64,000 bases of DNA from JAZKDW01 sp040387375 (GTDB lineage Bacteria; Pseudomonadota; Gammaproteobacteria; Burkholderiales; Burkholderiaceae_D), in contig JAZKDW010000015.1 in NCBI GenBank assembly GCA_040387375.1, forward strand, positions 186,001 through 250,000, read 5' to 3'. Below, piece after piece: positions 14,658 to 23,953 of this stretch; the first letter of the stretch is position 1; the number at the start of each line of letters is the position of its first letter. Below the pieces are notes generated by a model. It was not told where the DNA came from. It did not search any database and saw only the letters and a program-made list of their open reading frames with translations. The translations under genes and the position numbers were made by a program.

Positions 14658-15818
14658 ATGACCAAACAACAACTGGTTCGAAAAATCGCCGCACTCAGTG
14701 TGACCGCCGCCCTGAGCGTCGGCTTCAGCATGGGCGCGTCAGCCCAGGCAATCAAGATTGCCAACATCGTCGAGTTGACCGGCGGCGGCGCGACCGCGGG
14801 CACCAATTTCAAGAATGGCGTTGAACTCGCGATCAAGGAAATCAATGCCAGCGGCGGCATACTCGGCAAGAAGATCGAGTCCACCACCATGGACACACAA
14901 TCGAACCCGGGCGTTGCCAAGGGTTTGACGCAAAAGGCGATTGACCAGGACGTGTTTGCGGTCTTCGGCCCGGTTTTCTCCGGCTCCATCATCGTCAGCA
15001 TGGCTGAGACGCGGCGCGCGCAAATCCCGAACTTTACCGGCGGCGAGGCAGCCAACATCACGACCCAGGGCAATCCGTACATCTTCCGCACCAGCTTCAC
15101 GCAGGCGACCGCGATGCCGAAGGTCGCGCGTTATATCACCGATACCGCCAAGGTCCGCACGCTGGCCGTCATTTATGTCAATAACGATTTCGGCAAAGGC
15201 GGACGCGACATGCTGCTGAAGGTGCTGGAGAAAAGCCCGACCAAGGTTGTCGCCGACATTTCCACCGACGCCGGCCAGATTGATTTTTCGGCCGCCGTGC
15301 TGAAGGCCAAGCAGAGCAATCCCGATGCCATCTTCGTCTATACCAACGAAGAAGAGTCGGCCCGCGCGCTGCGCGAATTGCGCAAGCAGGGATGGACCAA
15401 ACCGATCATTGGTGAAACCACGCTGATCGGTCAAAAAGTGATCGAGCTGGCCGGCGAAGCCGCCAACGGCGCGATTGCCCATGTCGGCCTGACAGTGGAT
15501 GCGCCGAGCCCGGCCATCCGTGCGTTCAAGGCCAAGTTCGAGAAGGAGTTCAAGTACGTCTCCGACCATAACGGCATGAAGGGATACTCCGGCATCTATG
15601 CACTCAAGAGCGCGATCGAAAAAGTTGGCAAGCTCGATCGCAAGGCCGTCGCCGCCGCCATGCATGGATTGAAAATCAGGGCCGCCGACCAGCCTGGCAT
15701 CCTGATGGATGTCGCCTTCGATGGCAATGGCGATCTGGACCGTGAAAGCTACATGGTGCAGGTCAAGAACGGCAAGCAGGAAGTTGTCACCGTGTTGCCC
15801 GCCCTGGGCAAAATGTAA
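14658..15818 (+). CDS. Branched-chain amino acid-type ABC substrate-binding protein
   Basis: 386 residues, periplasmic. A signal peptide ends at about residue 29 (GASA-Q). The mature part begins IKIANIVELTGGGATAGTNF, the usual start of the LivJ/LivK type I binding fold, and shows the FGPVFSG and YGKGG-like (FGKGGRDML) segments of the family. It captures a small molecule in the periplasm and delivers it to the permease encoded downstream (LivH, LivM, LivG, LivF order). The substrate is not set by sequence; members bind branched-chain amino acids, amides, aromatic acids or urea. It has its own promoter and strong ribosome binding site. Confidence 0.88.
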   Translation: MTKQQLVRKIAALSVTAALSVGFSMGASAQAIKIANIVELTGGGATAGTNFKNGVELAIKEINASGGILGKKIESTTMDTQSNPGVAKGLTQKAIDQDVFAVFGPVFSGSIIVSMAETRRAQIPNFTGGEAANITTQGNPYIFRTSFTQATAMPKVARYITDTAKVRTLAVIYVNNDFGKGGRDMLLKVLEKSPTKVVADISTDAGQIDFSAAVLKAKQSNPDAIFVYTNEEESARALRELRKQGWTKPIIGETTLIGQKVIELAGEAANGAIAHVGLTVDAPSPAIRAFKAKFEKEFKYVSDHNGMKGYSGIYALKSAIEKVGKLDRKAVAAAMHGLKIRAADQPGILMDVAFDGNGDLDRESYMVQVKNGKQEVVTVLPALGKM

Positions 15819-15941
15819 TTCATATCCGCTGTCCAGCATCGGCACAGGCGCGGCATCGTTCCCGCCCGCCTGCCGCCGCGACAATCACCACGTTGTATCC
15901 ATCACGCCGCAGCACGCCGTGATCAACAGGAATGCCTGGCC

Positions 15942-16817
15942 ATGACCGACTTCATTCAACTGGTATTTTCCGGCCTTGCCACCGGATCGATTTATGCGCT
16001 GGCGGCGCTCGGGTTCACCCTGCTGTGGCAGGCATCCGGCACCATCAATTTCGCCACCGGTGAATTTGTCATGCTGCCGGCGTTTTCCATGCTCGGTTTC
16101 CTGGCTATGGGCATGCCGCTGCTGGTCAGCTTTGCGCTGACCGTCATATTGTCGGTCATCGTGCTCGGCTGGGGTTTCAAGAAAGGCATCGTCGATCCGC
16201 TGATCCGGTTTGGCATGATGCCGCTGATCGTCGCCACCATCGGCCTGTCGATGATGATGCGCAATGGCGTGCGCGCCGGCTACAGCGCCGAGGCGCATCC
16301 TTTTCCCAACCTGTTCGGCGACAAGCTGTTTACCGTCGCCGGCATCAATATCTCGGCCGGCGATCTCGGCACCTTCGCTTTTGCCCTGATCATCGTCTTC
16401 GGCGTGCAAGCCTTCATCCAGAAAACCGTGACCGGACGCGCGATGCAGGCGGTGGCGCAAAATACCGAAAGCGCCACCGTGCTGGGCATTAACGTCAACC
16501 GCATGGTGTTTTATACCTTCGCCATCAATGCGGTGCTGGCCGCGGCGGCGGCACTGCTGGTCAGCCCTGCATACCTGGTCAAGTTCGACATGGGCTACAC
16601 GCTCGGCCTGAAGGCATTCCTGGCCGCCATCATCGGTGGTTTCAGCAACTCCCGCGGCGCCTTGCTGGGAGGCCTGATCATCGGTGTCAGCGAAAACCTG
16701 GCCGGCGCCTATATCTCGCCCAGTTACAAGGACGGCGTGGCATTGGTGCTGTTCATGATCATCATCCTGTTCAAGCCCAACGGCTTGCTCGGTAAAGCAG
16801 CCGAACGCAAGGTATAA
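15942..16817 (+). CDS. ABC transporter permease, LivH type
   Basis: 291 residues, integral inner-membrane protein with about eight hydrophobic helices. The N-terminus LVFSGLATGSIYALAALGFTLL and the segment ATGEFVML are LivH hallmarks; the EAA-like loop GRAMQAVAQNTESATVLGINV contacts the ATPases. It forms the translocation channel with the LivM-type partner that follows 9 bp later. A 123-bp gap containing a weak hairpin (15901-15923) separates it from the binding-protein gene, which could lower its expression relative to that gene. Confidence 0.9.
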   Translation: MTDFIQLVFSGLATGSIYALAALGFTLLWQASGTINFATGEFVMLPAFSMLGFLAMGMPLLVSFALTVILSVIVLGWGFKKGIVDPLIRFGMMPLIVATIGLSMMMRNGVRAGYSAEAHPFPNLFGDKLFTVAGINISAGDLGTFAFALIIVFGVQAFIQKTVTGRAMQAVAQNTESATVLGINVNRMVFYTFAINAVLAAAAALLVSPAYLVKFDMGYTLGLKAFLAAIIGGFSNSRGALLGGLIIGVSENLAGAYISPSYKDGVALVLFMIIILFKPNGLLGKAAERKV

Positions 16818-16826
16818 GGAACCAGC

Positions 16827-17813
16827 ATGAAAACCAAACACGTACTCGTGGCCGCCGCGGTGAGCGCGGCACTGGCGATCGTAGCGCCGCACTTCCTCAA
16901 GAATTACGGCATCTACCTGCTCAGCTACTGGCTGATCTATGTGATGGCCACCATGGGACTGAACCTGATCGTCGGCTACGCCGGTCAGAAAGCGCTCGGC
17001 CATGCGGCTTTTCTCGGCATCGGCGCCTACACCACCGCACTGCTGCTCAAGGCCGGCATCAGCTTCTGGCTGGCGCTGCCGGCCTCGGCCGCCCTGTGTT
17101 TTGTGGTCGGCCTGCTGGTCGGGTTTCCGGCGCTGCGGGTGCAGATGGTGTATCTGGCGTTTGCCACCCTGGGCTTCAACGAACTGGTCAGCCTGATATT
17201 CCGCAATGAAGAATGGCTGACCGGCGGCACCTTTGGCATCTCCAATATTCCGCGGCCATCCTTGTTTGGCATTTCGCTGGAAAGCAATATCGCTTACTAC
17301 TATCTGGTGCTGGCGCTGACCGTCGCCCTGTCGCTGCTGCTGTGGGCAATATTGCGCTCGCCGTGGGGCAAGGCCTTTACCGCCTTGCGCGACAATCCGA
17401 TCCGCGCCGAGAGCCTCGGCATCAACATCCAGCGTTACACGCTGCTTGCCTTTGCCATCGGTTCGGCCTTCGCCGGTGTGGCCGGCGCGCTGTTTGCCTC
17501 GCTGGTGCAGTTCATCGAACCATCGCCGTTCAGCGGACAGATTTCGGTGATGATGTACCTGATGGTGGTGATCGGCGGCCCGGGTTACCTGCTCGGTCCG
17601 GTGCTCGGCGCTGCAATTGGCGTGCTGGCGCCGGAATGGCTGCGCTTCGCCGAGGGCTGGTACCTGTTCGTTTTCGGCGGCCTGGTCATTGCGCTGATGG
17701 TGTGGCTGCCCGGCGGCCTGCTGTCGATACCGGACCTGCTGCGCGAACGGCGCCAGTCCCGCGAAGCATCGGCCGCGCGCACCGCGTCGGCCCGCAAGGG
17801 AGCGGCGGCATGA
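16827..17813 (+). CDS. ABC transporter permease, LivM type
   Basis: 328 residues, multi-spanning inner-membrane protein. The NLIVGYAGQKALGHAAFLGIGAYT segment (only part needed: GYAGQKALGHAAF) and the loop SPWGKAFTALRDNPIRAESLGIN are typical of LivM. It pairs with the LivH-type permease. The C-terminal tail is Arg/Ala-rich and cytoplasmic. Its stop overlaps the next ATPase start as ATGA (17810-17813). Confidence 0.9.
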   Translation: MKTKHVLVAAAVSAALAIVAPHFLKNYGIYLLSYWLIYVMATMGLNLIVGYAGQKALGHAAFLGIGAYTTALLLKAGISFWLALPASAALCFVVGLLVGFPALRVQMVYLAFATLGFNELVSLIFRNEEWLTGGTFGISNIPRPSLFGISLESNIAYYYLVLALTVALSLLLWAILRSPWGKAFTALRDNPIRAESLGINIQRYTLLAFAIGSAFAGVAGALFASLVQFIEPSPFSGQISVMMYLMVVIGGPGYLLGPVLGAAIGVLAPEWLRFAEGWYLFVFGGLVIALMVWLPGGLLSIPDLLRERRQSREASAARTASARKGAAA

Positions 17814-18553
17814 GCCCGCTGCTGCAGGTCACCGACCTGAAAAAAGCCTACGGTGCGATTCAGGCCGTCGGCGGTGTTTCCTTCGAGGTCATGCCGGGCG
17901 AGATCTTCGGTGTGATCGGCCCCAACGGTTCGGGCAAGACCACGATGTTCAACAGCGTGCTCGGACAGATCAAGGCCGATGGCGGGAAAATCATGCTCAA
18001 GGGCCAGGACATCACAGGCCTGGATCCGATGCAGCTGAGCCAGCGCGGTGTCGGACGCACGTTCCAGACACTGCAGGTGTTTGGCAAGATGAGCGTGCGC
18101 GACAACCTGATCGTCGCCGCGCAGGAACACAAGGGCAGCATGTTCAGCCGCCTGTTTGCGCCGGGCGATTCCGGGCTGGGTGGCCGGGCCGACGCGCTGA
18201 TCGACCAGTTCCGCATCCGCCATGTTGCCGACAAGCCGGCCGGCACGCTCAGCTATGGCCAGCAGAAGCTGGTCGACATCGCGATGTCGTTCATGAGCGA
18301 GCCCGACCTGGTGCTGCTGGATGAGCCCTGCGCCGGCGTCAATCCGAGCCTGGTGGGCGGCATCTCGACACTGCTCAAGGAACTCAATCAAACCCGCAAG
18401 GGATCGTTCGTCGTGATCGAGCACAACATGGATTTTGTCATGAATCTGTGCCACCGGATCATGGTGATGGTCGAAGGCAAGGTAATGGCGATCGGCACGC
18501 CTGCGGAAATCCGCGCCAACAAACAGGTGCTCGACGCCTATCTGGGGAATTGA
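17810..18553 (+). CDS. ABC transporter ATPase, LivG type
   Basis: 247 residues, cytoplasmic. Walker A GPNGSGKTT, the signature LSYGQQKL (degenerate, as usual in LivG) and Walker B LVLLDEP are in order. It powers transport with the LivF-type ATPase. The frame is open upstream into the LivM gene, but the start at 17810 gives the correct family N-terminus (MSPLLQVTDLKKAYG) and a 4-bp overlap. Confidence 0.92.
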   Translation: MSPLLQVTDLKKAYGAIQAVGGVSFEVMPGEIFGVIGPNGSGKTTMFNSVLGQIKADGGKIMLKGQDITGLDPMQLSQRGVGRTFQTLQVFGKMSVRDNLIVAAQEHKGSMFSRLFAPGDSGLGGRADALIDQFRIRHVADKPAGTLSYGQQKLVDIAMSFMSEPDLVLLDEPCAGVNPSLVGGISTLLKELNQTRKGSFVVIEHNMDFVMNLCHRIMVMVEGKVMAIGTPAEIRANKQVLDAYLGN

Positions 18554-18554
18554 G

Positions 18555-19286
18555 ATGAGCGATATCGCAATTGAATTTGATGACGTGGTCGCCGGTTACA
18601 AGGATTTCATGATTCTCAACAATTTGTCTTTCAAGGCAAAAAAAGGGGCCATCACGCTGTTGCTGGGACCAAATGGCGCCGGCAAATCGACTGTGCTCAA
18701 AACCCTGTTCGGCTTGCTCAAGGTGCGTCAGGGCCGCATCCTGCTGGATGGCCAGGACATAACAGGCACCAGTTCGCGCCAGCTGCTCGACAAGGGCATC
18801 GCGTTCGTGCCGCAGGGACGTAATCTGTTTGGCCAGCTGACGGCGTGGCAGAATCTCGAACTGGGCGGCATCACGCTGGGCATGAAAACCACACATGAGC
18901 GGATCCCGGAAGTGCTGGAATTTTTCCCCCGGGTCAGGGAACGCATGCATTCGCAGGCCGGCTCGCTCTCCGGCGGCGAACAGAAACAGCTGGAAATCGG
19001 CCGCGCGCTGCTGCTGCGTCCGAAGGTGCTCCTGATTGATGAACCATCGATTGGCCTGTCGCCGCTGGTGGTGGGCGATGTGTTCAAGTTGCTGCGCACA
19101 TTGGCGGACCAGGGCACCACAATCCTGATGGTCGAGCAGAATGTAAAAAGCGCGCTGAAGATATCCGACGAGGCAATCGCGCTCGAATCGGGTTTTTGCG
19201 CACTGCAGAGTTCCGCCAGCGAACTGCTCAACGATCCCAATATCGAACGCCTGTTTCTGGGTAGCGGCCATGGCAAACCGCTCTAA
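18555..19286 (+). CDS. ABC transporter ATPase, LivF type
   Basis: 243 residues. Walker A GPNGAGKST, signature LSGGEQKQLEIG and Walker B VLLIDEPSIGLSP define a LivF-type ATPase, the heterodimer partner of the preceding gene. It starts one base after the LivG stop. It ends the five-gene transporter operon, about 140 bp before a terminator. Confidence 0.92.
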   Translation: MSDIAIEFDDVVAGYKDFMILNNLSFKAKKGAITLLLGPNGAGKSTVLKTLFGLLKVRQGRILLDGQDITGTSSRQLLDKGIAFVPQGRNLFGQLTAWQNLELGGITLGMKTTHERIPEVLEFFPRVRERMHSQAGSLSGGEQKQLEIGRALLLRPKVLLIDEPSIGLSPLVVGDVFKLLRTLADQGTTILMVEQNVKSALKISDEAIALESGFCALQSSASELLNDPNIERLFLGSGHGKPL

Positions 19287-19428
19287 AGGTCCGCAGCGAT
19301 GTTGTTGCAAAATCACGCGGCTTATTTTCCAATCGCACAAGGCCTTGCGATGGCGCAAAGACAAGGCTTAACCAGTGAAATAACATGGCTTCGGTTCTTC
19401 AGAGAAGTACCACTCCCTGGAAGTTTTT

Positions 19429-19460
19429 GCCCGCAACCGCAAGGTTGACGGGCTTTTTTT
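19429..19460 (+). terminator. Rho-independent terminator of Liv cluster 1
   Basis: GCCCG-CAACC, loop GCAA, GGTTG-ACGGGC, then seven T residues. This is a textbook intrinsic terminator between the transporter operon and the lipoprotein gene. Confidence 0.88.
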
Positions 19461-19505
19461 ATCGCCGCTCGACGGTAAAGCACCACTCCTGTTACCATCT
19501 CGGCC

Positions 19506-20048
19506 ATGTTTACAATTCCCGGTTTTCCCCTGCTGCGGCTCACACTGATTGCCCTCTTGTTTGCTGTGCAGGCATGCAGCCCCACTTATAACTGGCGCGA
19601 AGTGAGCAGCACCGACGCCGCCTTTTCCGCCTTGTTCCCGGCCAAACCCGCGACCCACTCGCGTTCGATCAATCTTGACGGCATTCAGGTGACGATGACA
19701 ATGACGGCAGCCGAGATTGATGGAGTGACGTTCGCAATCGGCAGCGCACAATTGTCCGACCCGGCAACCGTGCTGCCGGCGCTGAATGCGATGAAAACCG
19801 CGCTGACAAGAAATATCAATGGCACGGTCCGGCGCGAAAAATCGTCCGCATCGGCTGCCAATCCAATCCCATCGACGGAGATTGAAGCAATCGGCGCACC
19901 GGCGGCCGGGGGCGGTCAGCCGATGCTGTTGATGGCGCGCTTCGCCGCCAAAAACCAGCGGATTTATCAAGTCGTGGTGGTGGGCCGGGAACAGGCTGTT
20001 TCTCGTGAGGCGGCAGAAACATTCCTTACATCCTTCAAGCTGGACTGA
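19506..20048 (+). CDS. Hypothetical lipoprotein
   Basis: 180 residues. The N-terminus is a lipoprotein signal with lipobox VQAC, Cys24 being the lipidated residue. The mature protein starts SPTYNWREV and has alternating hydrophobic strands and an Ala/Pro-rich loop near 117-135. The segment FSALFPAKP near 40-48 resembles small beta-rich periplasmic proteins of unknown function found in Burkholderiales. It is membrane-anchored, probably in the outer membrane. It ends one base before the MFS gene, so the two are likely co-transcribed. Function not known. Confidence 0.7.
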   Translation: MFTIPGFPLLRLTLIALLFAVQACSPTYNWREVSSTDAAFSALFPAKPATHSRSINLDGIQVTMTMTAAEIDGVTFAIGSAQLSDPATVLPALNAMKTALTRNINGTVRREKSSASAANPIPSTEIEAIGAPAAGGGQPMLLMARFAAKNQRIYQVVVVGREQAVSREAAETFLTSFKLD

Positions 20049-20049
20049 C

Positions 20050-21336
20050 ATGTCATTTCAAGCCTTTCTGAGCGGCGGCCTGGCGCTGCGCGTTTTCCTG
20101 TGTTTTGCCGCGGGCTACCTGCTGTCCTATGCGTTCAGGGCAATCAACGCGGTGATCGCGCCGGCATTGCAGGCGGACCTGCACTTGTCGAATGCCGATC
20201 TGGGCTGGTTGTCCTCCGCTTACTTCGTCAGCTTTGCGGCTCTGCAATTGCCGCTTGGTATCTGGCTGGATAAATACGGCGCACGCAAAACGGAAACCGC
20301 GCTGCTCATGCTGGCGGCAGCCGGCGCGGCGATCTTCGCGATGGGAACCTCGCTGACTGAATTATGGATAGGCCGCGCGCTGATCGGGGCCGGCGTGTCG
20401 GCATGCCTGATGGCCCCGTTCAAGGCATTTCGCCAATGGTATGCACCGCAGCGGCAAAGCCAGCTTGCCAGCTGGATGCTGGTTGCCGGCACCTCTGGCG
20501 CCCTGGCGGCGACGATTCCGGTGGCGGCGGCGATGACCGTAGTCGGCTGGCGAGGTGTGTTCTGGATCATGGCCGGGCTGATCCTGCTCTCGGCAGCGGC
20601 GATTTTTTTTCTTGTCGGACCGGTTGAAGCAAAGGCTGCGGCAATGCAGCCTCCCGGCCCTGTGGCGCCCCGAGCCAACGCCATTGCGGCTGCAGGCGGG
20701 TATGGCGATGTTTTCGGCGATCCCTATTTCCGGCGCCTTGCCTTGATCGGCGCTGTCTGCCAGGGATCGTTCATCGCGCTGCAGACACTGTGGGCCGGGC
20801 CGTGGATGGTGACTGTTCTCGGCATGACAAAAAACCAGACTTCCCAAATCCTGTTTGCCTTCAATTTTTGCATGATGCTGTGTTACCTCGGATTGTCCTG
20901 GTGGGCGCCGCGTCATGTTTCTCACGATGGCAAGCATGGCTGGCCGGTATTGCAGGTAGTCGGCTTCGGCCTGTTTGGCAGCCTCGTTACACAGGCGGCA
21001 ATTCTGATGATCGCTGCGCCGTGGGCGTGGACCTTGTGGATTGTGCTGGCGTTATTCAACACCGTCATGATGCTGTGCCAGACACAAATCAGCCTGTCCT
21101 TTCCCGTGGCGCTGTCCGGACGTGCGAGCAGCGCCTACAATCTGGTGGTCTTCATTGGCGCCTTTGCGGTGCAATGGGGCATCGGCGTGCTGATCGATAT
21201 ATTCGAGGCACGCGGCGCCTCACCATCCGATGCGATGCGGGCAGGCTTCGCACTTTGCCTGGCGTTGCAAACAGCGGCATTCGCCATGTTCGCGCTGAAT
21301 CGAACACAACTGCAGCCTGGCGCTAGCGGGCATTGA
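20050..21336 (+). CDS. Major facilitator superfamily transporter
   Basis: 428 residues with about twelve hydrophobic segments. Motif A is seen after helix 2 as LGIWLDKYGARKTE. The short charged loop near residue 200 (AKAAAMQPPGP) separates the two halves. The start at 20050 (MSFQAF) is used because it follows the lipoprotein stop by one base; a longer frame would overlap that gene. The fold pattern is of the ACS/nitrate-like MFS group, but substrate and direction are unknown. Confidence 0.85.
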   Translation: MSFQAFLSGGLALRVFLCFAAGYLLSYAFRAINAVIAPALQADLHLSNADLGWLSSAYFVSFAALQLPLGIWLDKYGARKTETALLMLAAAGAAIFAMGTSLTELWIGRALIGAGVSACLMAPFKAFRQWYAPQRQSQLASWMLVAGTSGALAATIPVAAAMTVVGWRGVFWIMAGLILLSAAAIFFLVGPVEAKAAAMQPPGPVAPRANAIAAAGGYGDVFGDPYFRRLALIGAVCQGSFIALQTLWAGPWMVTVLGMTKNQTSQILFAFNFCMMLCYLGLSWWAPRHVSHDGKHGWPVLQVVGFGLFGSLVTQAAILMIAAPWAWTLWIVLALFNTVMMLCQTQISLSFPVALSGRASSAYNLVVFIGAFAVQWGIGVLIDIFEARGASPSDAMRAGFALCLALQTAAFAMFALNRTQLQPGASGH

Positions 21337-21424
21337 GGATACCTTGCGTAGTGCCGCACCTGCCACCATGGTCGGCCAGTCGTGATATGGTTTTGGCATT
21401 CGCAATCAACTCATTGGAGTTTTC

Positions 21425-21763
21425 ATGTTAACCATATTCAAGTCCAAGGCTGCGGCCGAGGTCATCATGTATCAGAAACATTCCAAGCCTATCCTCGACC
21501 TGCTGGGTAAAGACGTGAATCGAGGTGTCATCACGGCCGATGAGGCCGATGCGGCAATCGCCCGGCTGGAAAGTGAAATCGAGCAGAGAAAAGGCAAGCC
21601 GGCCGCCGCAGATGGCAAGGCGGACAAGGAAGGTCAAGCTGACAATGATGATGACAAGCAGAGAAACGCTGAGGCGGTCAGTTTTTCCACCCGCGTTTAT
21701 CCGTTGCTGGAGATGCTGCGCGCCGCAAAAAAAGGCGGGTATCCGGTTGCCTGGGGCATTTGA
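21425..21763 (+). CDS. DUF1840 family protein
   Basis: 112 residues. The pattern FKSKAAAEVIM, KPILDLLGKD near the start, and VYPLLEMLRAAKKGGYPVAWG at the end fits DUF1840, a small family largely restricted to Betaproteobacteria. The middle (50-80) is a charged, low-complexity Lys/Asp-rich linker. Cytoplasmic; function unknown. Its ATG follows TTGGAG. Confidence 0.8.
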   Translation: MLTIFKSKAAAEVIMYQKHSKPILDLLGKDVNRGVITADEADAAIARLESEIEQRKGKPAAADGKADKEGQADNDDDKQRNAEAVSFSTRVYPLLEMLRAAKKGGYPVAWGI

Positions 21764-22023
21764 GCCACAGTGCGCTGGAGACCAGCGCAGGCATCTGGGG
21801 GACTCTCTCCAGGCGCCTTCACATCCGGGAAACCCGCTCCTGTCAGCAGTCGGTTTACAACCTCGATTAACAGATATCGCCCCCTGATCGCGCCACCCCG
21901 CTACAATCCAGCTTTGCACTCTTTGCCGGGTCACGTTGCCTGAAATGAAATGTTGTTTGAAACCCAATGTCAACAGCACCCTGAACGCGCCTGGCGTCAA
22001 ACTTGTTTTTACAAAGAATTAAC

Positions 22024-23328
22024 TTGTCAAAAAACCTTCTGAAAACCGATTCGCTCGCATTCAGTCTGCTCGGCGCCGCGCGTGCCGTCGCGATGGTGCG
22101 AAGCGGCACCGCATTACCGCAAGCACTGTCGCACGTTTTTGCCAAATCCGAAGCGCCACCGCAAGCACGCGGCGCGATACAGGATATTTCGTATCGCACC
22201 ATGCGCCGCCGCGGACGGGTCGACGCCCTGCTGGCGCTGCTCGCCAACAAAACGCCCGAGCCGGCTGCGCTGTACGGTTTGCTCAGTTGTGCGCTCACAT
22301 TGATCGTCGATCCGGATGACACGAGCTACGACTCGTTCACCGTAGTCAACCAGGCGGTCGACGCCGCAGCGGCGGACGGCGAGATTGCGCATGCAAAAGG
22401 CATGGTCAATGCGGTGTTGCGGCGTTTCCTGCGCGAGCGTGACGTCCTGACCCGTCAGTTGATGAACAATCCGGAAGCGGTATGGAACTACCCGCTGTGG
22501 TGGATCGATGCCACCAAAGCCACCTATCCACAGGAGTGGCAAAACATTCTGCATGCCGGCAATACCGCACCGCCGCTGACCTTGCGCGTCAACCGGCGCA
22601 AGACGACGGTTGCCGACTATCTGCAAATGTTGTCCGGCAACGCCATGGCTGCTACCCGGATCGGTCCGGATGCGGTGCGGTTGACGCAGGCAGTGCCGGT
22701 CAGTCATATTCCCGGTTTCAGTGAAGGACTGGTGTCGGTCCAGGATGCGGCCGCACAACTGGCTGCGCCTTTGCTCGATGTTCAGGATGGCATGCGGGTA
22801 CTCGATGCGTGCGCTGCGCCCGGCGGCAAGACCGGGCACCTCCTGGAATGTGCGAATGTCGATCTGACGGCGCTCGATAACGATGCGGCGCGCATGCTGC
22901 GCATTGAACAGAATCTGCAGCGGCTGCAACTTGCCGCGTCACTCAAGCTCGGTGATGCAAGTAGCAACAGTTGGTGGGACGGAAAGTTATTCGATCGGAT
23001 TCTGGTCGATGTCCCTTGCACGGCGTCTGGTATCCTGCGGCGGCATCCCGACATCCGCTGGCTGCGGCGCAAGGGCGATGCGATTCAGTTGGCCACGCTT
23101 TCGGTGAAGATTCTCGACAATCTTTGGCAGATGCTGCAGCCCAATGGTAAATTGCTCTTCGTAACCTGTTCTCTCTGGCCGCAGGAATCCGAAGCGCAGG
23201 CGGCTGCATTTGCGATGCGCATGAAAGCGCTGCGCTTGCCTGCACCGGGCCAGCTATTACCTACCGCAAATGCAGACAACGATCATGACGGCCTTTTTTA
23301 TGCATTATTTCAAAAGCCGGTAGTTTGA
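22024..23328 (+). CDS. rsmB: 16S rRNA (cytosine-5) methyltransferase RsmB
   Basis: 434 residues. An N-terminal NusB-like helical domain is followed by a Rossmann methyltransferase with DACAAPGGKTGHL (SAM binding), VDVPCTASG (catalytic region) and FVTCSLWPQES with the nucleophilic Cys of the TCS motif. RsmB methylates C967 of 16S rRNA. No ATG fits the family N-terminus, so the TTG at 22024 (MSKNLLKTD) is preferred; an in-frame TTG at 22003 is possible. It precedes DUF4390-ntrY-ntrX, a conserved arrangement in this order. Confidence 0.88.
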   Translation: MSKNLLKTDSLAFSLLGAARAVAMVRSGTALPQALSHVFAKSEAPPQARGAIQDISYRTMRRRGRVDALLALLANKTPEPAALYGLLSCALTLIVDPDDTSYDSFTVVNQAVDAAAADGEIAHAKGMVNAVLRRFLRERDVLTRQLMNNPEAVWNYPLWWIDATKATYPQEWQNILHAGNTAPPLTLRVNRRKTTVADYLQMLSGNAMAATRIGPDAVRLTQAVPVSHIPGFSEGLVSVQDAAAQLAAPLLDVQDGMRVLDACAAPGGKTGHLLECANVDLTALDNDAARMLRIEQNLQRLQLAASLKLGDASSNSWWDGKLFDRILVDVPCTASGILRRHPDIRWLRRKGDAIQLATLSVKILDNLWQMLQPNGKLLFVTCSLWPQESEAQAAAFAMRMKALRLPAPGQLLPTANADNDHDGLFYALFQKPVV

Positions 23329-23374
23329 CAATTTTTTCTCAACGTTCAGGACGGAGTGACATCCGTCTCCCCGA

Positions 23375-23953
23375 ATGATGCGACGACTCTTGCTGACATG
23401 CTGGCTTTCGACGATGCTGATGTTCACGCTGGCTTTCGTGCATCCATCGGCGCGCGCCGCGGAAGGCATCGACATCGTTCAGGCTCATCTCGAACCGAGC
23501 GAAGAAGGTCACAGGCTGTCGGCCACGTTCGCATTCGACCTCACGCGCGGCCTCGAAGACGCCCTGTCGCGCGGCATCACGCTGTATTTCACGACCGACG
23601 TCGAAATAATACGGCCGCGCTGGTACTGGTTCAATGAAAAAGCAATCGTCGCGTCAAGGACCACCCGCATTTCCTATAACGTTCTGACCCGTCAATACCG
23701 GGCGGCGACCACCGACAGCCTGCAGCAGACCTTCAGCAGCCTGGACGATGCCCTTTCCCTCATCCGGCGGCCCAGCCGCTGGCTGGTGGCGGAAAAAGGC
23801 ACTCTGAAGCCGGGTGAACAGTACACGGTGGCAGTCCACATGAATCTGGACCTGGCGCAGCTACCGAAACCATTTCAGGTCCATGCGCTGAACAACAGCG
23901 ACTGGCGGCTTTCGTCCGCCTGGAAGTACTTCAATTTCAGAGTGGAAAAATAA
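23375..23953 (+). CDS. DUF4390 family exported protein
   Basis: 192 residues. The signal peptide ends near ARA-AE (residue 29). The mature part is beta-rich, with the family pattern of IDIVQAHLE at its start, RGLEDALSRGITLYF, RPRWYWFNE, and a C-terminal W-x-LSSAWKYF. It ends exactly where the NtrY-like kinase begins, so the two are translationally linked; a role in signalling with that kinase is possible but unproven. Periplasmic or membrane-attached. Confidence 0.85.
   Translation: MMRRLLLTCWLSTMLMFTLAFVHPSARAAEGIDIVQAHLEPSEEGHRLSATFAFDLTRGLEDALSRGITLYFTTDVEIIRPRWYWFNEKAIVASRTTRISYNVLTRQYRAATTDSLQQTFSSLDDALSLIRRPSRWLVAEKGTLKPGEQYTVAVHMNLDLAQLPKPFQVHALNNSDWRLSSAWKYFNFRVEK

Noticed and set aside
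14739..15884. 381-codon open frame on the minus strand inside the first binding-protein gene
   Set aside because: It mirrors the real gene through high G+C third-position bias; the protein is His/Gln/Arg-rich with no family features. The plus-strand gene has a signal peptide and fold.
15885..17003. 372-codon minus-strand frame across the LivH gene
   Set aside because: Composition (His/Gln/Asp-rich) is typical of an antisense shadow of a membrane protein gene.
22003..22023. TTG at 22003 as the rsmB start
   Set aside because: The family N-terminus begins naturally at MSKNLLKTD (TTG 22024); the extra seven residues have no support.
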